Assembly (NCBI RefSeq): GCF_943736985.1
Contig: NZ_CALSFS010000001.1
Coordinates: 682,001-746,000 of the forward strand
Reading direction: 5' to 3'
Source of the DNA: Clostridium sp. Marseille-Q2269
GTDB lineage: Bacteria; Bacillota; Clostridia; Clostridiales; Clostridiaceae
DNA length: 64,000 bases
The position numbers and the translations under genes were made by a program. The notes beneath the pieces are model-generated. The model saw only the letters and a list, made by a program, of their open reading frames with translations. It was not told the origin of the DNA and made no database searches. Below are positions 26,082-33,806 of this stretch, piece by piece (positions within the stretch are counted from its first letter, which is position 1; the number at the start of each line of letters is the position of its first letter).

Positions 26082-26123
26082 CACCTTTCATATAGTGCTA
26101 CTACCAGCATTATATGAAAGGTG
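26082..26123 (-). promoter_or_regulatory. 5' hairpin that buries the WG-protein ribosome binding site
   Basis: CACCTTTCATATA (26082-26094) and TATATGAAAGGTG (26111-26123) are perfectly complementary with a 16-nt loop. On the minus strand the 3' arm contains the AAAGGTG Shine-Dalgarno of the downstream TTG start, so folding would block translation. Confidence 0.7.
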
Positions 26124-26241
26124 AGTATTATAGGTTACTTAAAATAACCTTATTATAGTTTTATTTTAAAATTTCTAATGCATATTTAAACTATATTATA
26201 TCTTATGCATTATACTATTATTTTAATTAAAGATTTAATAA

Positions 26242-26625
26242 TTATTTTGAGAATACTCTCTTTACTAAATCAAGTAACTTGTCCTTTATTAAGTCTTTTC
26301 TAATAAAATAAGCTGCTCCAAGAGCTTCACATACTCCTGAATCATTAGTGAAATGTTCTTTTCCCCCATCAGAAAAAACAATTATTTTAGTACCCTTATA
26401 TTGATTTTGCAGTTCAACTACAACTTCTAATCCACTTTTTTTGGGCATATATATATCCGTTACCACTAAATCAATATTTCCACACTTCTTGTATAATTCC
26501 ATACCTTCTTCACCATCTGAAGCCTCATAGACCTTATAATTTGCACCTTCTAAAATATTTCTTATAAAGCTTCTGATACTTGCAGAATCATCAATAATTA
26601 GTATATTCTTTTGTGACATACTCAT
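26242..26625 (-). CDS. stand-alone CheY-like response regulator receiver
   Basis: Single receiver domain of 127 residues with no output domain. It has the acidic pair in LIIDDSASIRSFI, the phosphoryl-accepting Asp in DLVVTDIYMPKKSG, and a conserved Lys near the C terminus (YFIRKDLIKDK). Between them the usual Thr/Ser is Ser in VFSDGGKEHF. The start after GGGGAGG gives MSMSQKN. No chemotaxis or kinase gene is near, so the partner kinase must be elsewhere. It could act in chemotaxis-like or other phosphorelay signalling. The WG-repeat gene follows on the same strand, 167 bp downstream, after a small hairpin near 26130-26155. Confidence 0.88.
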   Translation of the reverse strand: MSMSQKNILIIDDSASIRSFIRNILEGANYKVYEASDGEEGMELYKKCGNIDLVVTDIYMPKKSGLEVVVELQNQYKGTKIIVFSDGGKEHFTNDSGVCEALGAAYFIRKDLIKDKLLDLVKRVFSK

Positions 26626-27161
26626 TTTTTTAAAACCTCCCCCTTACCTATTAATAAGCATCTATAATTGCAAATCAATAAAATAAAGACACCCATATTA
26701 TATTAAAATTATGATAAATATTAAGATTGTAATAAAAACTAATAATTATAAATAAAAACTAATAATTATAAATAAAATTTAGCTAAATAAGTTTAAATAA
26801 CTTATTTTTTTTATTTCTTACACTTATAGTATCGTAACATAATTAAAAATTATTAGTAGTTTAAATGTAAACTTATCAATATATTTACACTTATAATATA
26901 ACATAATTTAACATCATACTGAAGTAAATTTTTATCTAACATTAATATAACTATTCTTCTTATTAGAAATTGTTCAATAATTACTTTTACTAAATTGGAA
27001 ATAATATATTATTATGGCGCAAGCCTATAGTAAATAAAAAAAATAATATAAAAGCATTTATTATTCCTTTTATAATTAATTGTATAATATATTCTTTTAA
27101 TAAAATCCAAAAGAATATATAATTATACTTATATCTTGTTATTAAGAAAGGAGCTAGTCAT
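26626..27161. other. AT-rich intergenic region with tandem 20-bp repeat and hairpin
   Basis: The 20-bp unit AATAAAAACTAATAATTATA is present twice in tandem (26731-26750 and 26751-26770), followed by a partial third. A 12-bp inverted repeat, ATATATTCTTTT (27087-27098) with AAAAGAATATAT (27109-27120), precedes the yfcE-like gene; TATAAT at 27083-27088 may be its -10. No gene is seen. Confidence 0.5.
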
Positions 27162-27707
27162 ATGAAATTATTTTTTATATCAGATATTCATGGATCAGCC
27201 TATTATTTAAAAGAAGTTTTACATATATTTCAGAAAGAAAGGGCGGATTATTTAATTATACTAGGTGATGAACTTTACCACGGTGCTAGAAATCCTCTAC
27301 CTAAAGGATATGATCCTAAGAAGGTAACAGAAATTTTAAATTCTTATAAAGATAAAATTATAGCTGTAAGAGGAAATTGCGAAAGTGAAGTAGACCAAAT
27401 GGTACTTAACTATCCTATTATGAGTGATTATTCCACAATTTTATACAATAGTAGAAGATTATTTGTAACTCATGGGCATATTTTTAATAAAGATAATATG
27501 CCTAATATAAGTGCTGGAGATGCCTTAATATATGGTCATACCCATATACCTTTAGCAGAAAAAATAAATGATATATTTGTTATCAATCCTGGTTCTATTA
27601 CATTTCCAAAGGAAAATACACCTCATTGTTACGGTATACTTCATGATAATTTATTTAAAATAAAAACCTTAGAAGGAGATGTCTTTAAGGAAATATCCTT
27701 AATATAG
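27162..27707 (+). CDS. yfcE: YfcE-family metallophosphodiesterase
   Basis: Calcineurin-like phosphodiesterase of 181 residues, the length of E. coli YfcE. All metal-binding blocks are present: SDIHGSAYYL, GDELYHGARN, RGNCESEVD, THGHIFNKDN and YGHTHIP. The start follows AAAGGAG. YfcE hydrolyses phosphodiesters with manganese in vitro; its cellular substrate is not known. The gene is single, convergent with the rubrerythrin gene, and followed by the co-varying repeat element that also acts as a terminator. Confidence 0.87.
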   Translation: MKLFFISDIHGSAYYLKEVLHIFQKERADYLIILGDELYHGARNPLPKGYDPKKVTEILNSYKDKIIAVRGNCESEVDQMVLNYPIMSDYSTILYNSRRLFVTHGHIFNKDNMPNISAGDALIYGHTHIPLAEKINDIFVINPGSITFPKENTPHCYGILHDNLFKIKTLEGDVFKEISLI

Positions 27708-27728
27708 ACTTTATTATTAAAATTTATA

Positions 27729-27832
27729 GGGTGGCTGTCGCACTAAGAATAAATCCTACAATTATATTGTGTTAACTTTAAACTTGTAAAACAATATATT
27801 GTGCTTAAATTCTTTAATGTGACAGTCCCCCC
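27729..27832 (+). repeat. copy 1 of GCTGTCGCAC-core repeat, acting as terminator
   Basis: 104-bp imperfect hairpin whose outer stem is GGCTGTCGCA with TGTGACAGTCC, followed by CCCTTTTTT. The 75-nt core is almost identical to that of the copy at 28456-28560 (one extra T), and contains ACAATATATTGT-like palindromes and GTTAACTTTAAAC. It lies between convergent genes. Confidence 0.8.
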
Positions 27833-27880
27833 TTTTTTATAGACATTTATAAATTATTGAATTATCTTTTTGTTATTATG

Positions 27881-28312
27881 TTATTTAAAATATCTATCTA
27901 ATAATCCTTTTAACATCTTTGCATGTCTTGCTTCATCTCTGGAGGCTTCATCTATAAAATCATGTACTTCATCTATATTTTCTTCTTTAGCCTTCTTAGC
28001 TAAAGTTTTTTTCATTTTATTTGATCCAATCTCTCCTTTGAGCATTTTTTCTAAATTTTCTTTTGTACAACCAGAAATTTTTCCGTTTAACTCTGCATAT
28101 CTAGCTGCATGTTCCACTTCTTCTGTAGCAATTACTTTTAATACCTCTGCTATTTCTGGGAATCCTTGTCTTTGAGCAACTCTTGCCATTGCTATATATA
28201 AGCCAACTTCCCCAGTTTCAGCTCTAAATTGAGCTTCTAGATCAGCTTTAATTTTTTCATTCTCACTGGCTATACCTAATTGGTTTTCATTTATAATATC
28301 TAGTTCATCCAT
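27881..28312 (-). CDS. rubrerythrin-like diiron protein without rubredoxin domain
   Basis: Ferritin-like diiron protein of 143 residues. Both halves show the expected metal ligands: [34 protein letters not shown], and in the second half [20 protein letters not shown]. The C-terminal CxxC rubredoxin module of ordinary rubrerythrins is absent. Clostridia use such proteins to reduce hydrogen peroxide with electrons from NADH via rubredoxin partners, so an oxidative-stress role is likely. The missing module means a separate electron donor is required. ATG follows AGAGGT. It lies between two copies of the same repeat. Confidence 0.87.
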   Translation of the reverse strand: MDELDIINENQLGIASENEKIKADLEAQFRAETGEVGLYIAMARVAQRQGFPEIAEVLKVIATEEVEHAARYAELNGKISGCTKENLEKMLKGEIGSNKMKKTLAKKAKEENIDEVHDFIDEASRDEARHAKMLKGLLDRYFK

Positions 28313-28455
28313 TAAAATACCTCTTTCTCATTTAGATTTATTTACTAACTAATTTATAATTAAATATTAATTAGCAATCTTTTATTAGTTTTTGAAAAGT
28401 AAGCTGAAATTATTCTGTATTTTATGTTATTATAAAAACTTACAAAATAAATAAA

Positions 28456-28560
28456 AATGAGGCTGTGGCACTAAGAATAAATCCTACAATATATTGTGTT
28501 AACTTTAAACTTGTAAAACAATATATTGTGCTTAAATTCTTTAATCCCACAGTCTCATTT
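28456..28560 (+). repeat. copy 2 of GCTGTCGCAC-core repeat
   Basis: 105-bp element whose core is almost identical to copy 1, but the outer stem is AAATGAGGCTGTGG with CCACAGTCTCATTT. The stem bases differ from copy 1 yet still pair. It lies just after the recQ stop codon (recQ is on the minus strand) and may terminate recQ. Confidence 0.8.
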
Positions 28561-28574
28561 CAAAACACTTTATT

Positions 28575-30704
28575 TTAAATTATATCTTTATATTTATACC
28601 AAACAGATTTTATGCTCATATAATCTACTTCTGCCGGTAATTCATCCTTTATTGGTTTCAGCTTTGTTCCACCAATCTTTTTAATAGTATCTAATATTAG
28701 TTGTTCATAATTTTTATCTATGAAATTATCTAAATTAATTTCCATTCCTTCTGACAAACATTTAAATAGATGTTCTTGTATTGTAAAAGATTTTAAGTTT
28801 CGCTCTTCTGCAATTTCTTTTATGTTCTTTCCCTCTTTATATAGGTTATAGCTAACTACATGAGTCTTTATTTTAGGATCTTTACTACTTTTAGTTGTTT
28901 CATAGTTATCCATGTTATTAATATCTATGCCGTTTTCATCCATATATTCTTCAATAGCCTTTATAAACCTTTCTCCATACACCTTAGCTTTTCTTTCCCC
29001 AATACCTTTAATTTTTAATAACTCTTCATCTTTTGTGGGCATATATTCACTAAGCTCTTTTAGGGTAGCATCTGGGAATATCATAAATGGTGGTACAGAT
29101 TCCTCTTGAGATATTTGCTTTCTTAACTGTTTTAATTTATCTAATAATTCATTATCTACTTTTACTTTTTTCTCTATCTTACTAACCTTTATAAATACAA
29201 CTTCTTTTCCTTTTAACACATCATAGGCTTTTGGTCTTAATCTTACCACTGGGAATTTATCATCTGTAGTTATCATATAATCATCTGCTATTAGTTTATT
29301 CATTATAGCTACTATATCCTTTTGAGTAAATTCTTCCATAATACTATAAGTAGATAGTTCATCCAAATCTAAGGATAAAAGTTTTTTATTTTTTGATCCT
29401 CTAAGCACATCCGCCACCATATTTACACCAAAACGTTCCTTCATTCTATAGACACAAGAAAATATCTTTTGTGCTTCTAATGTTATATCCTTTTCTTCTC
29501 TATTGTCATTGCAATTACTACAATTGTTACATTTTTCTTCTAATGCCTCTTCTCCAAAGTACTCTAATATGTATGACCTTAGACACTTTGAAGTGTAACA
29601 ATAATCTATCATAACTCTTAATTTATTATATTCGTTATTTTTTCTTTCTGGGGATAAGAAACTTTCATCTATAAAATATTTTTGAAGACGAATATCATTA
29701 GGGGAAAATAGCAATATACATTCACTTTCTTCTCCATCTCTACCTGCACGACCTGCCTCTTGATAATAAGCTTCCATATTTTTAGGTATGTTGTGATGTA
29801 TAACAAATCTTACATTAGATTTATCTATACCCATACCAAAAGCATTAGTAGCTACTATTATTTCTATATTATCAAAAGAAAAATCCTCTTGAGTCTGCTT
29901 TCTTTCCTCATCATTTAAGCCGGCATGATATACTCCTACTTTGTATCTTTTTTTGCTTATCTTATTATATAAACTTTCTGCTTCTTTTCTTGTAGACGTA
30001 TATATTATACCTACTTTCCCCTTATTGTTTTCCAAATAATCAAATATAAATCTTTCTTTATCTTCTCCTTTTATAACGGTAAAGCTTAAATTTTCTCTAT
30101 CAAAACCCGTTACAAATACTTTAGGATTTTGAAGTTCTAAAAGATTTAATATATCTCCTCTGACAGTTTCTGTAGCTGTAGCTGTAAAAGCTGTTACTAT
30201 AGGCCTTTTAGATAACCTTTTTATAAATCTACTTACTTTTGTATAACTTGGTCTAAAATCATGTCCCCACTGAGATACGCAGTGAGCTTCATCTACTGCT
30301 ACTAAACCTATATTTAAGTTATTTAAACTTCTTACAAAATTATCAGACTCCAATCTTTCAGGAGCTATATAAATAAGCTTATAAAGTCCTTCTTTTGCAT
30401 TAAATATTCTCTCTTCTATCTCTAAATTGTTCAAAGTACTATTTATGTATGTAGCCTCTATTCCAACTTCTTTTAAAGAGTCTACTTGATCTTTCATAAG
30501 AGAAATAAGTGGTGATATTACTACAGTAACTCCTTCAAATATAAGTGCTGGTATTTGATAACATATTGATTTTCCAGCTCCTGTAGGCATAATAGCTACA
30601 GTATCTTCCTTATTTAAAATGCTTTCTATTACTTTTTCTTGAGCCTTTCTAAATTCATCATATCCAAAGTGTTTTTTTAATAAATTTTTAGCTCTAGCTA
30701 ACAT
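28575..30704 (-). CDS. recQ: ATP-dependent DNA helicase RecQ
   Basis: RecQ helicase of 709 residues. Helicase motifs are in order: MPTGAGKSICYQIPA (Walker A), SPLISLMKDQV, DEAHCVSQWGHDFRPSY, FTATAT, then NAFGMGIDKSNVRFVIHH and QEAGRAGRDG. The RQC zinc cysteines follow (CLRSYILEYFG with CNNCSNC), then an HRDC domain around residues 520-600 (LRKQISQEESVPPFMIFPD) and a C-terminal helix-turn-helix extension. It unwinds DNA 3'-5' during repair and recombination. The ATG at 30704 follows GGAAGTGA. It is apparently monocistronic. Confidence 0.94.
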   Translation of the reverse strand: MLARAKNLLKKHFGYDEFRKAQEKVIESILNKEDTVAIMPTGAGKSICYQIPALIFEGVTVVISPLISLMKDQVDSLKEVGIEATYINSTLNNLEIEERIFNAKEGLYKLIYIAPERLESDNFVRSLNNLNIGLVAVDEAHCVSQWGHDFRPSYTKVSRFIKRLSKRPIVTAFTATATETVRGDILNLLELQNPKVFVTGFDRENLSFTVIKGEDKERFIFDYLENNKGKVGIIYTSTRKEAESLYNKISKKRYKVGVYHAGLNDEERKQTQEDFSFDNIEIIVATNAFGMGIDKSNVRFVIHHNIPKNMEAYYQEAGRAGRDGEESECILLFSPNDIRLQKYFIDESFLSPERKNNEYNKLRVMIDYCYTSKCLRSYILEYFGEEALEEKCNNCSNCNDNREEKDITLEAQKIFSCVYRMKERFGVNMVADVLRGSKNKKLLSLDLDELSTYSIMEEFTQKDIVAIMNKLIADDYMITTDDKFPVVRLRPKAYDVLKGKEVVFIKVSKIEKKVKVDNELLDKLKQLRKQISQEESVPPFMIFPDATLKELSEYMPTKDEELLKIKGIGERKAKVYGERFIKAIEEYMDENGIDINNMDNYETTKSSKDPKIKTHVVSYNLYKEGKNIKEIAEERNLKSFTIQEHLFKCLSEGMEINLDNFIDKNYEQLILDTIKKIGGTKLKPIKDELPAEVDYMSIKSVWYKYKDII

Positions 30705-30744
30705 AAATTCACTTCCATTTCATGTATTTATCCTTTTTTTATAA

Positions 30745-30810
30745 TTTAACTTCTTATGTTAGTTAAATTAAGCTTATATAATTATATTTTGTACATTAAA
30801 TCAATATTAT
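30745..30810. repeat. diverged half copy of the TTGTGCTAGTTAAA element
   Basis: Aligns by eye with the left 63 bp of the 6105-6247 element: TTATGTTAGTTAAATTAAGC against TTGTGCTAGTTAAATGGAGC, then TTATATTTTGTACATTAAAT against TCATATTTTGCACGTTAAAT. The right half is not recognisable. Confidence 0.5.
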
Positions 30811-30909
30811 TTACTTGCTTATTTAAATCATATCCAAAATTCAAAAAATATTTGTATAAAATCTATCTTAAGTGATCTAGAACCATTGTATTAACACCTT
30901 CATAATTTA

Positions 30910-31129
30910 CTATTTATACTTTATAGATGGAATTAATATGCCTATATATGATCCATTTATAAAGGTTACTACCAAACTTCCAATACCATTAATTTAAAAT
31001 TTCTATATTTTCTCTTAATCCTTCAAATAGTATAACAGATTTTCCACTTTTGTGGGTAAAACCAAAATATTTATTCCATTTTTCTTCTAAGAGTAAAACT
31101 ATTGCTGGGCGTGAAAAAGTAAAGGGCAT
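30910..31129 (-). pseudogene. remnant of a DUF4184 membrane-protein gene
   Basis: After a good AGGAGG box, the frame from ATG 31129 begins MPFTFSRPAIVLLLEEKWNK, the hallmark start of DUF4184 family proteins (MPFTFSHPAIVLPL), then degenerates and stops at 30968 after 53 residues. In another frame, downstream sequence to 30910 reads NGIGSLVVTFINGSYIGILI, a plausible transmembrane C-terminal piece. The middle of the gene (about 150-200 residues) is missing, so this is an internal deletion plus frameshift. Confidence 0.6.
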
Positions 31130-31367
31130 TATTTCTGTCCTCCTAAATTTTTTATTAATATTATAGTTATACTTATCTTTTTATCAAATAAAATAATTTT
31201 TTATTTTTTATAAATATAGTCTATTTTGAAACATTATAAAAGTATAATTTTATGGAATTCAAAATTGCAAATAAAATTTTGGTATATTGTTATAGATGTT
31301 CAAACTATATACATATATAGTTTAATTATAAACTAATAAGAAATTATTGTAACAATCTTTAAAGGTA

Positions 31368-31586
31368 TTAAAACAAGAAATACTTTTAGGGAAAATAGAT
31401 ATATAGAAAAATAATTAGAATACTTTATTTGTAAACTAACATTTAAGCGTGAAGTAAACAGGACGTTTACTTAGCTCTGTTGCCATAGGACGTGGCATTA
31501 GAGCGGTAGCTTAAATATTAGAGCACAAATATTAGTATTCTCTATTTTTATAGCTATCTATTGACTAAAAGTATTTCTTATTTTAA
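31368..31586 (+). ncRNA. candidate structured RNA, long arm with two AGGAC-loop hairpins
   Basis: A 219-nt imperfect palindrome with no gene. The outer arm AAGAAATACTTTTAG (31375-31389) pairs exactly with 31565-31579 and pairing continues inward for about 70 nt with bulges to TTTAAGC/GCTTAAA. The apical part is GC-richer and holds two hairpins with the same pentaloop: AAGTAAAC-AGGAC-GTTTACTT and TGCCAT-AGGAC-GTGGCA, the latter extended by GCTCT/AGAGC. GGA in a hairpin loop is the CsrA-binding signature, and the arrangement resembles TwoAYGGAY-type RNAs, though the exact loop differs. The strand is assumed from the AGGAC sense. A mobile palindromic element is the alternative. Confidence 0.5.
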
Positions 31587-31622
31587 TTTTCAACCCTTAG
31601 AAGTTATTAAATAACAATTTTC

Positions 31623-33782
31623 TTATAAACCACTTTCCATAAATTTTTGGTTCATGTATTCAGTAATTTTGTGTAAAGGCTTCTTTAGTATAACTAATAG
31701 CAATGAAAATATACAAAATATAGATAAAGCTTTTAAATTCTTAATTACAGCAGCTGGCATAGGTCCTGCAATAGCTTCTCTAAAACCTGCTATAGCATAA
31801 GTAAATGGCCATAATGGTTGTAATATGCCAAATATCTTAGGATTAGTTTGTATTGGATATATGCCTCCTGACCCAGCTATTTGAAATACCATTATAACTA
31901 CCGCAATAGCTTTCCCAAGATTCCCAAAAATAGATACTAAGGTATATATTATAAGAGTAAATGTTATAGCCGTTACTATAGTAAATAACATTAGAGTTGC
32001 CATACTAGCTGGTTTTATTTTTAAAATGAATACATCTCCCAAGGTTACAATAGTTCCTTGTATTATAGCTATGGATAAAAATAAAAGGAATTTTCCAAAA
32101 TACACTTGAAGATGAGTAAGCTTTTCTTCCCCTTCAAATTCTTCTGCTTCTACAGATAATAATGAACTCATAAGTAAAACCCCTACCCATATAGCTAAAA
32201 CTGTATAAAACGGTGTTAAACCTACTCCAAATATACCTATATTATATACTTCTTCTTCTTTAATATTTATTGGAGAAGATAAGAAAGATGCTATTTTTTC
32301 TGGGTTCTTTTCAGTTAAGCTTATTATATTATCTAATGTACCTTTAGTTAAAAAAGATGTTTTTCCATATAACTTATCTATTGTTTTTTGAAATTCTGAC
32401 AATTTATTATTTATTTTCTTTCCATCTTCAACAGCTGCTTTACTGGTTCCTGATCCATAATTAGCTAAAGCTTTGAGCTGTGGCACTAATAATTTGGTAG
32501 TATCTAATATATCATTTGCAGTGTCAAGTCCACCTCTTAGCTCTCTAGAAATAGTACCTATAACTGTTGTTACATCATTATACACAGCATTGGAAGTATT
32601 TTTTATATTATTGTTTATATCACCATTTAACAATAATATAGAATCTATAAATTGATTTAAATTGTTTTTATCTTTGTTTAAACCATTAATCTTACTTTTT
32701 GCATTCAATATTTTATCTTTTTGTATACTAATTTTTCCCTTTAATGTTTCTAAATCACCTATTAATTTGGAAAGAACTCCATTAGGTCTAAAGCTATTTA
32801 CTGTCTGTAATGATTTAATAGCAGCATCAATATTAATATTTATAGAATCACACAATGTTGTTGCTTCATCTATAAGTTTAAGTGTTTCTTTGTTATTAGA
32901 GCTATTATTAAACTGTTTTAAATTTATTAATATATCTTGGACTTTATTGTTCATATTTTCTATATCCATAATATCATTATTAACATTTTTGGCTATAGAA
33001 TCTAGATTCTGTTCCGTTTCATTTACTAGCCCCTTACTAGATTCCATTGCTTTTTTAAGACTATCTATCTCATCTGTTATAAGAGGCATCTTATTTTTTA
33101 CATCTTTTAAATATTGTTGATGATTTTGTGAATCTTTGCTAGCCTTATCTATAATATTTTTTACCTCTCCAATATTCTTGTTTGCTGAGGCTAAAGATGA
33201 TCTTACCTGTAATATTTCTGGTTTATTTTTCTCTAGTTTACCCCCTGTACTATTTAAGCTCTTAAAAGCTTCTTTATTTACTGTATACACAAAATTAGTT
33301 TGGATTTCCTTGGCTAATGTTGTTTTTGCTGCATTAGTTATCTTAGTTGCTATAGCATTAGCCTTTTCATTAACTTTATATATAATATTAGGTTTTTGTG
33401 GATCAGTAGTCGTTAAACTAGTTAACCCTCTACTAAAGTTAGAAGGTATTTCTATAAGGGCATAATATTTGCCTTCATTAAGCCCATAATTTCCCTGCCA
33501 TTCATCTACAAATGTCCATCCTATATTCTTATTTTCTTTTAAATTTTTAACAATATCCTTTCCTACATTTATTTGTTTGCCTTTAAGCATAGCCCCTTCA
33601 TCATTATTAATTACAGCTATAGGCAGATTACCTGTATTGGCATATGGATCCCAACAAGCTTTTATATTAATCCATGCATACAAGGAAGGTATAAAGCTTA
33701 GTCCTATTACTATTATAATTGCTGCAGGATGCTTAGCTATATTCTTTATATCTCTTAAAAATATTCTAAATGTCTTTTTCAT
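31623..33782 (-). CDS. YhgE/Pip-family membrane protein (second of tandem pair)
   Basis: Membrane protein of 719 residues. One N-terminal helix (AAIIIVIGLSFIPSLYAWINI) leads into the conserved extracellular start NTGNLPIAVINNDEGA. A long, coiled-coil-rich middle (about 180-480) follows, then five to six C-terminal helices with GSGGIYPIQTNPKIFGILQPLWPFTYAIAGFREAI. This is the YhgE/Pip N- and C-terminal domain layout related to ABC-2 permeases. Pip is a phage receptor in Lactococcus, and relatives are linked to type VII secretion-like functions; the role here is unknown. The ATG follows AAGAGGTG, 24 bp after the paralogue upstream, so the two are co-transcribed and may form a heteromer. Confidence 0.87.
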   Translation of the reverse strand: MKKTFRIFLRDIKNIAKHPAAIIIVIGLSFIPSLYAWINIKACWDPYANTGNLPIAVINNDEGAMLKGKQINVGKDIVKNLKENKNIGWTFVDEWQGNYGLNEGKYYALIEIPSNFSRGLTSLTTTDPQKPNIIYKVNEKANAIATKITNAAKTTLAKEIQTNFVYTVNKEAFKSLNSTGGKLEKNKPEILQVRSSLASANKNIGEVKNIIDKASKDSQNHQQYLKDVKNKMPLITDEIDSLKKAMESSKGLVNETEQNLDSIAKNVNNDIMDIENMNNKVQDILINLKQFNNSSNNKETLKLIDEATTLCDSININIDAAIKSLQTVNSFRPNGVLSKLIGDLETLKGKISIQKDKILNAKSKINGLNKDKNNLNQFIDSILLLNGDINNNIKNTSNAVYNDVTTVIGTISRELRGGLDTANDILDTTKLLVPQLKALANYGSGTSKAAVEDGKKINNKLSEFQKTIDKLYGKTSFLTKGTLDNIISLTEKNPEKIASFLSSPINIKEEEVYNIGIFGVGLTPFYTVLAIWVGVLLMSSLLSVEAEEFEGEEKLTHLQVYFGKFLLFLSIAIIQGTIVTLGDVFILKIKPASMATLMLFTIVTAITFTLIIYTLVSIFGNLGKAIAVVIMVFQIAGSGGIYPIQTNPKIFGILQPLWPFTYAIAGFREAIAGPMPAAVIKNLKALSIFCIFSLLLVILKKPLHKITEYMNQKFMESGL

Positions 33783-33806
33783 AGATTCACCTCTTGAATT
33801 TTGTAC

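Noticed and set aside
31449-31497. Guanidine-II (mini-ykkC) riboswitch from two hairpins with ACG
   Set aside because: The loops read AGGAC closed by C-G or T-G; the required ACGR tetraloops are not formed, and no guanidine gene is adjacent.
31368-31586. 6S RNA
   Set aside because: The size and long hairpin fit loosely, but the apex has two branched hairpins instead of a single long stem with a central bubble.
32662-33120. Plus-strand hydrophobic open frame of 152 codons
   Set aside because: Antisense of the YhgE/Pip gene's coiled-coil region; apparent hydrophobicity comes from complementing Asn/Lys/Glu codons.
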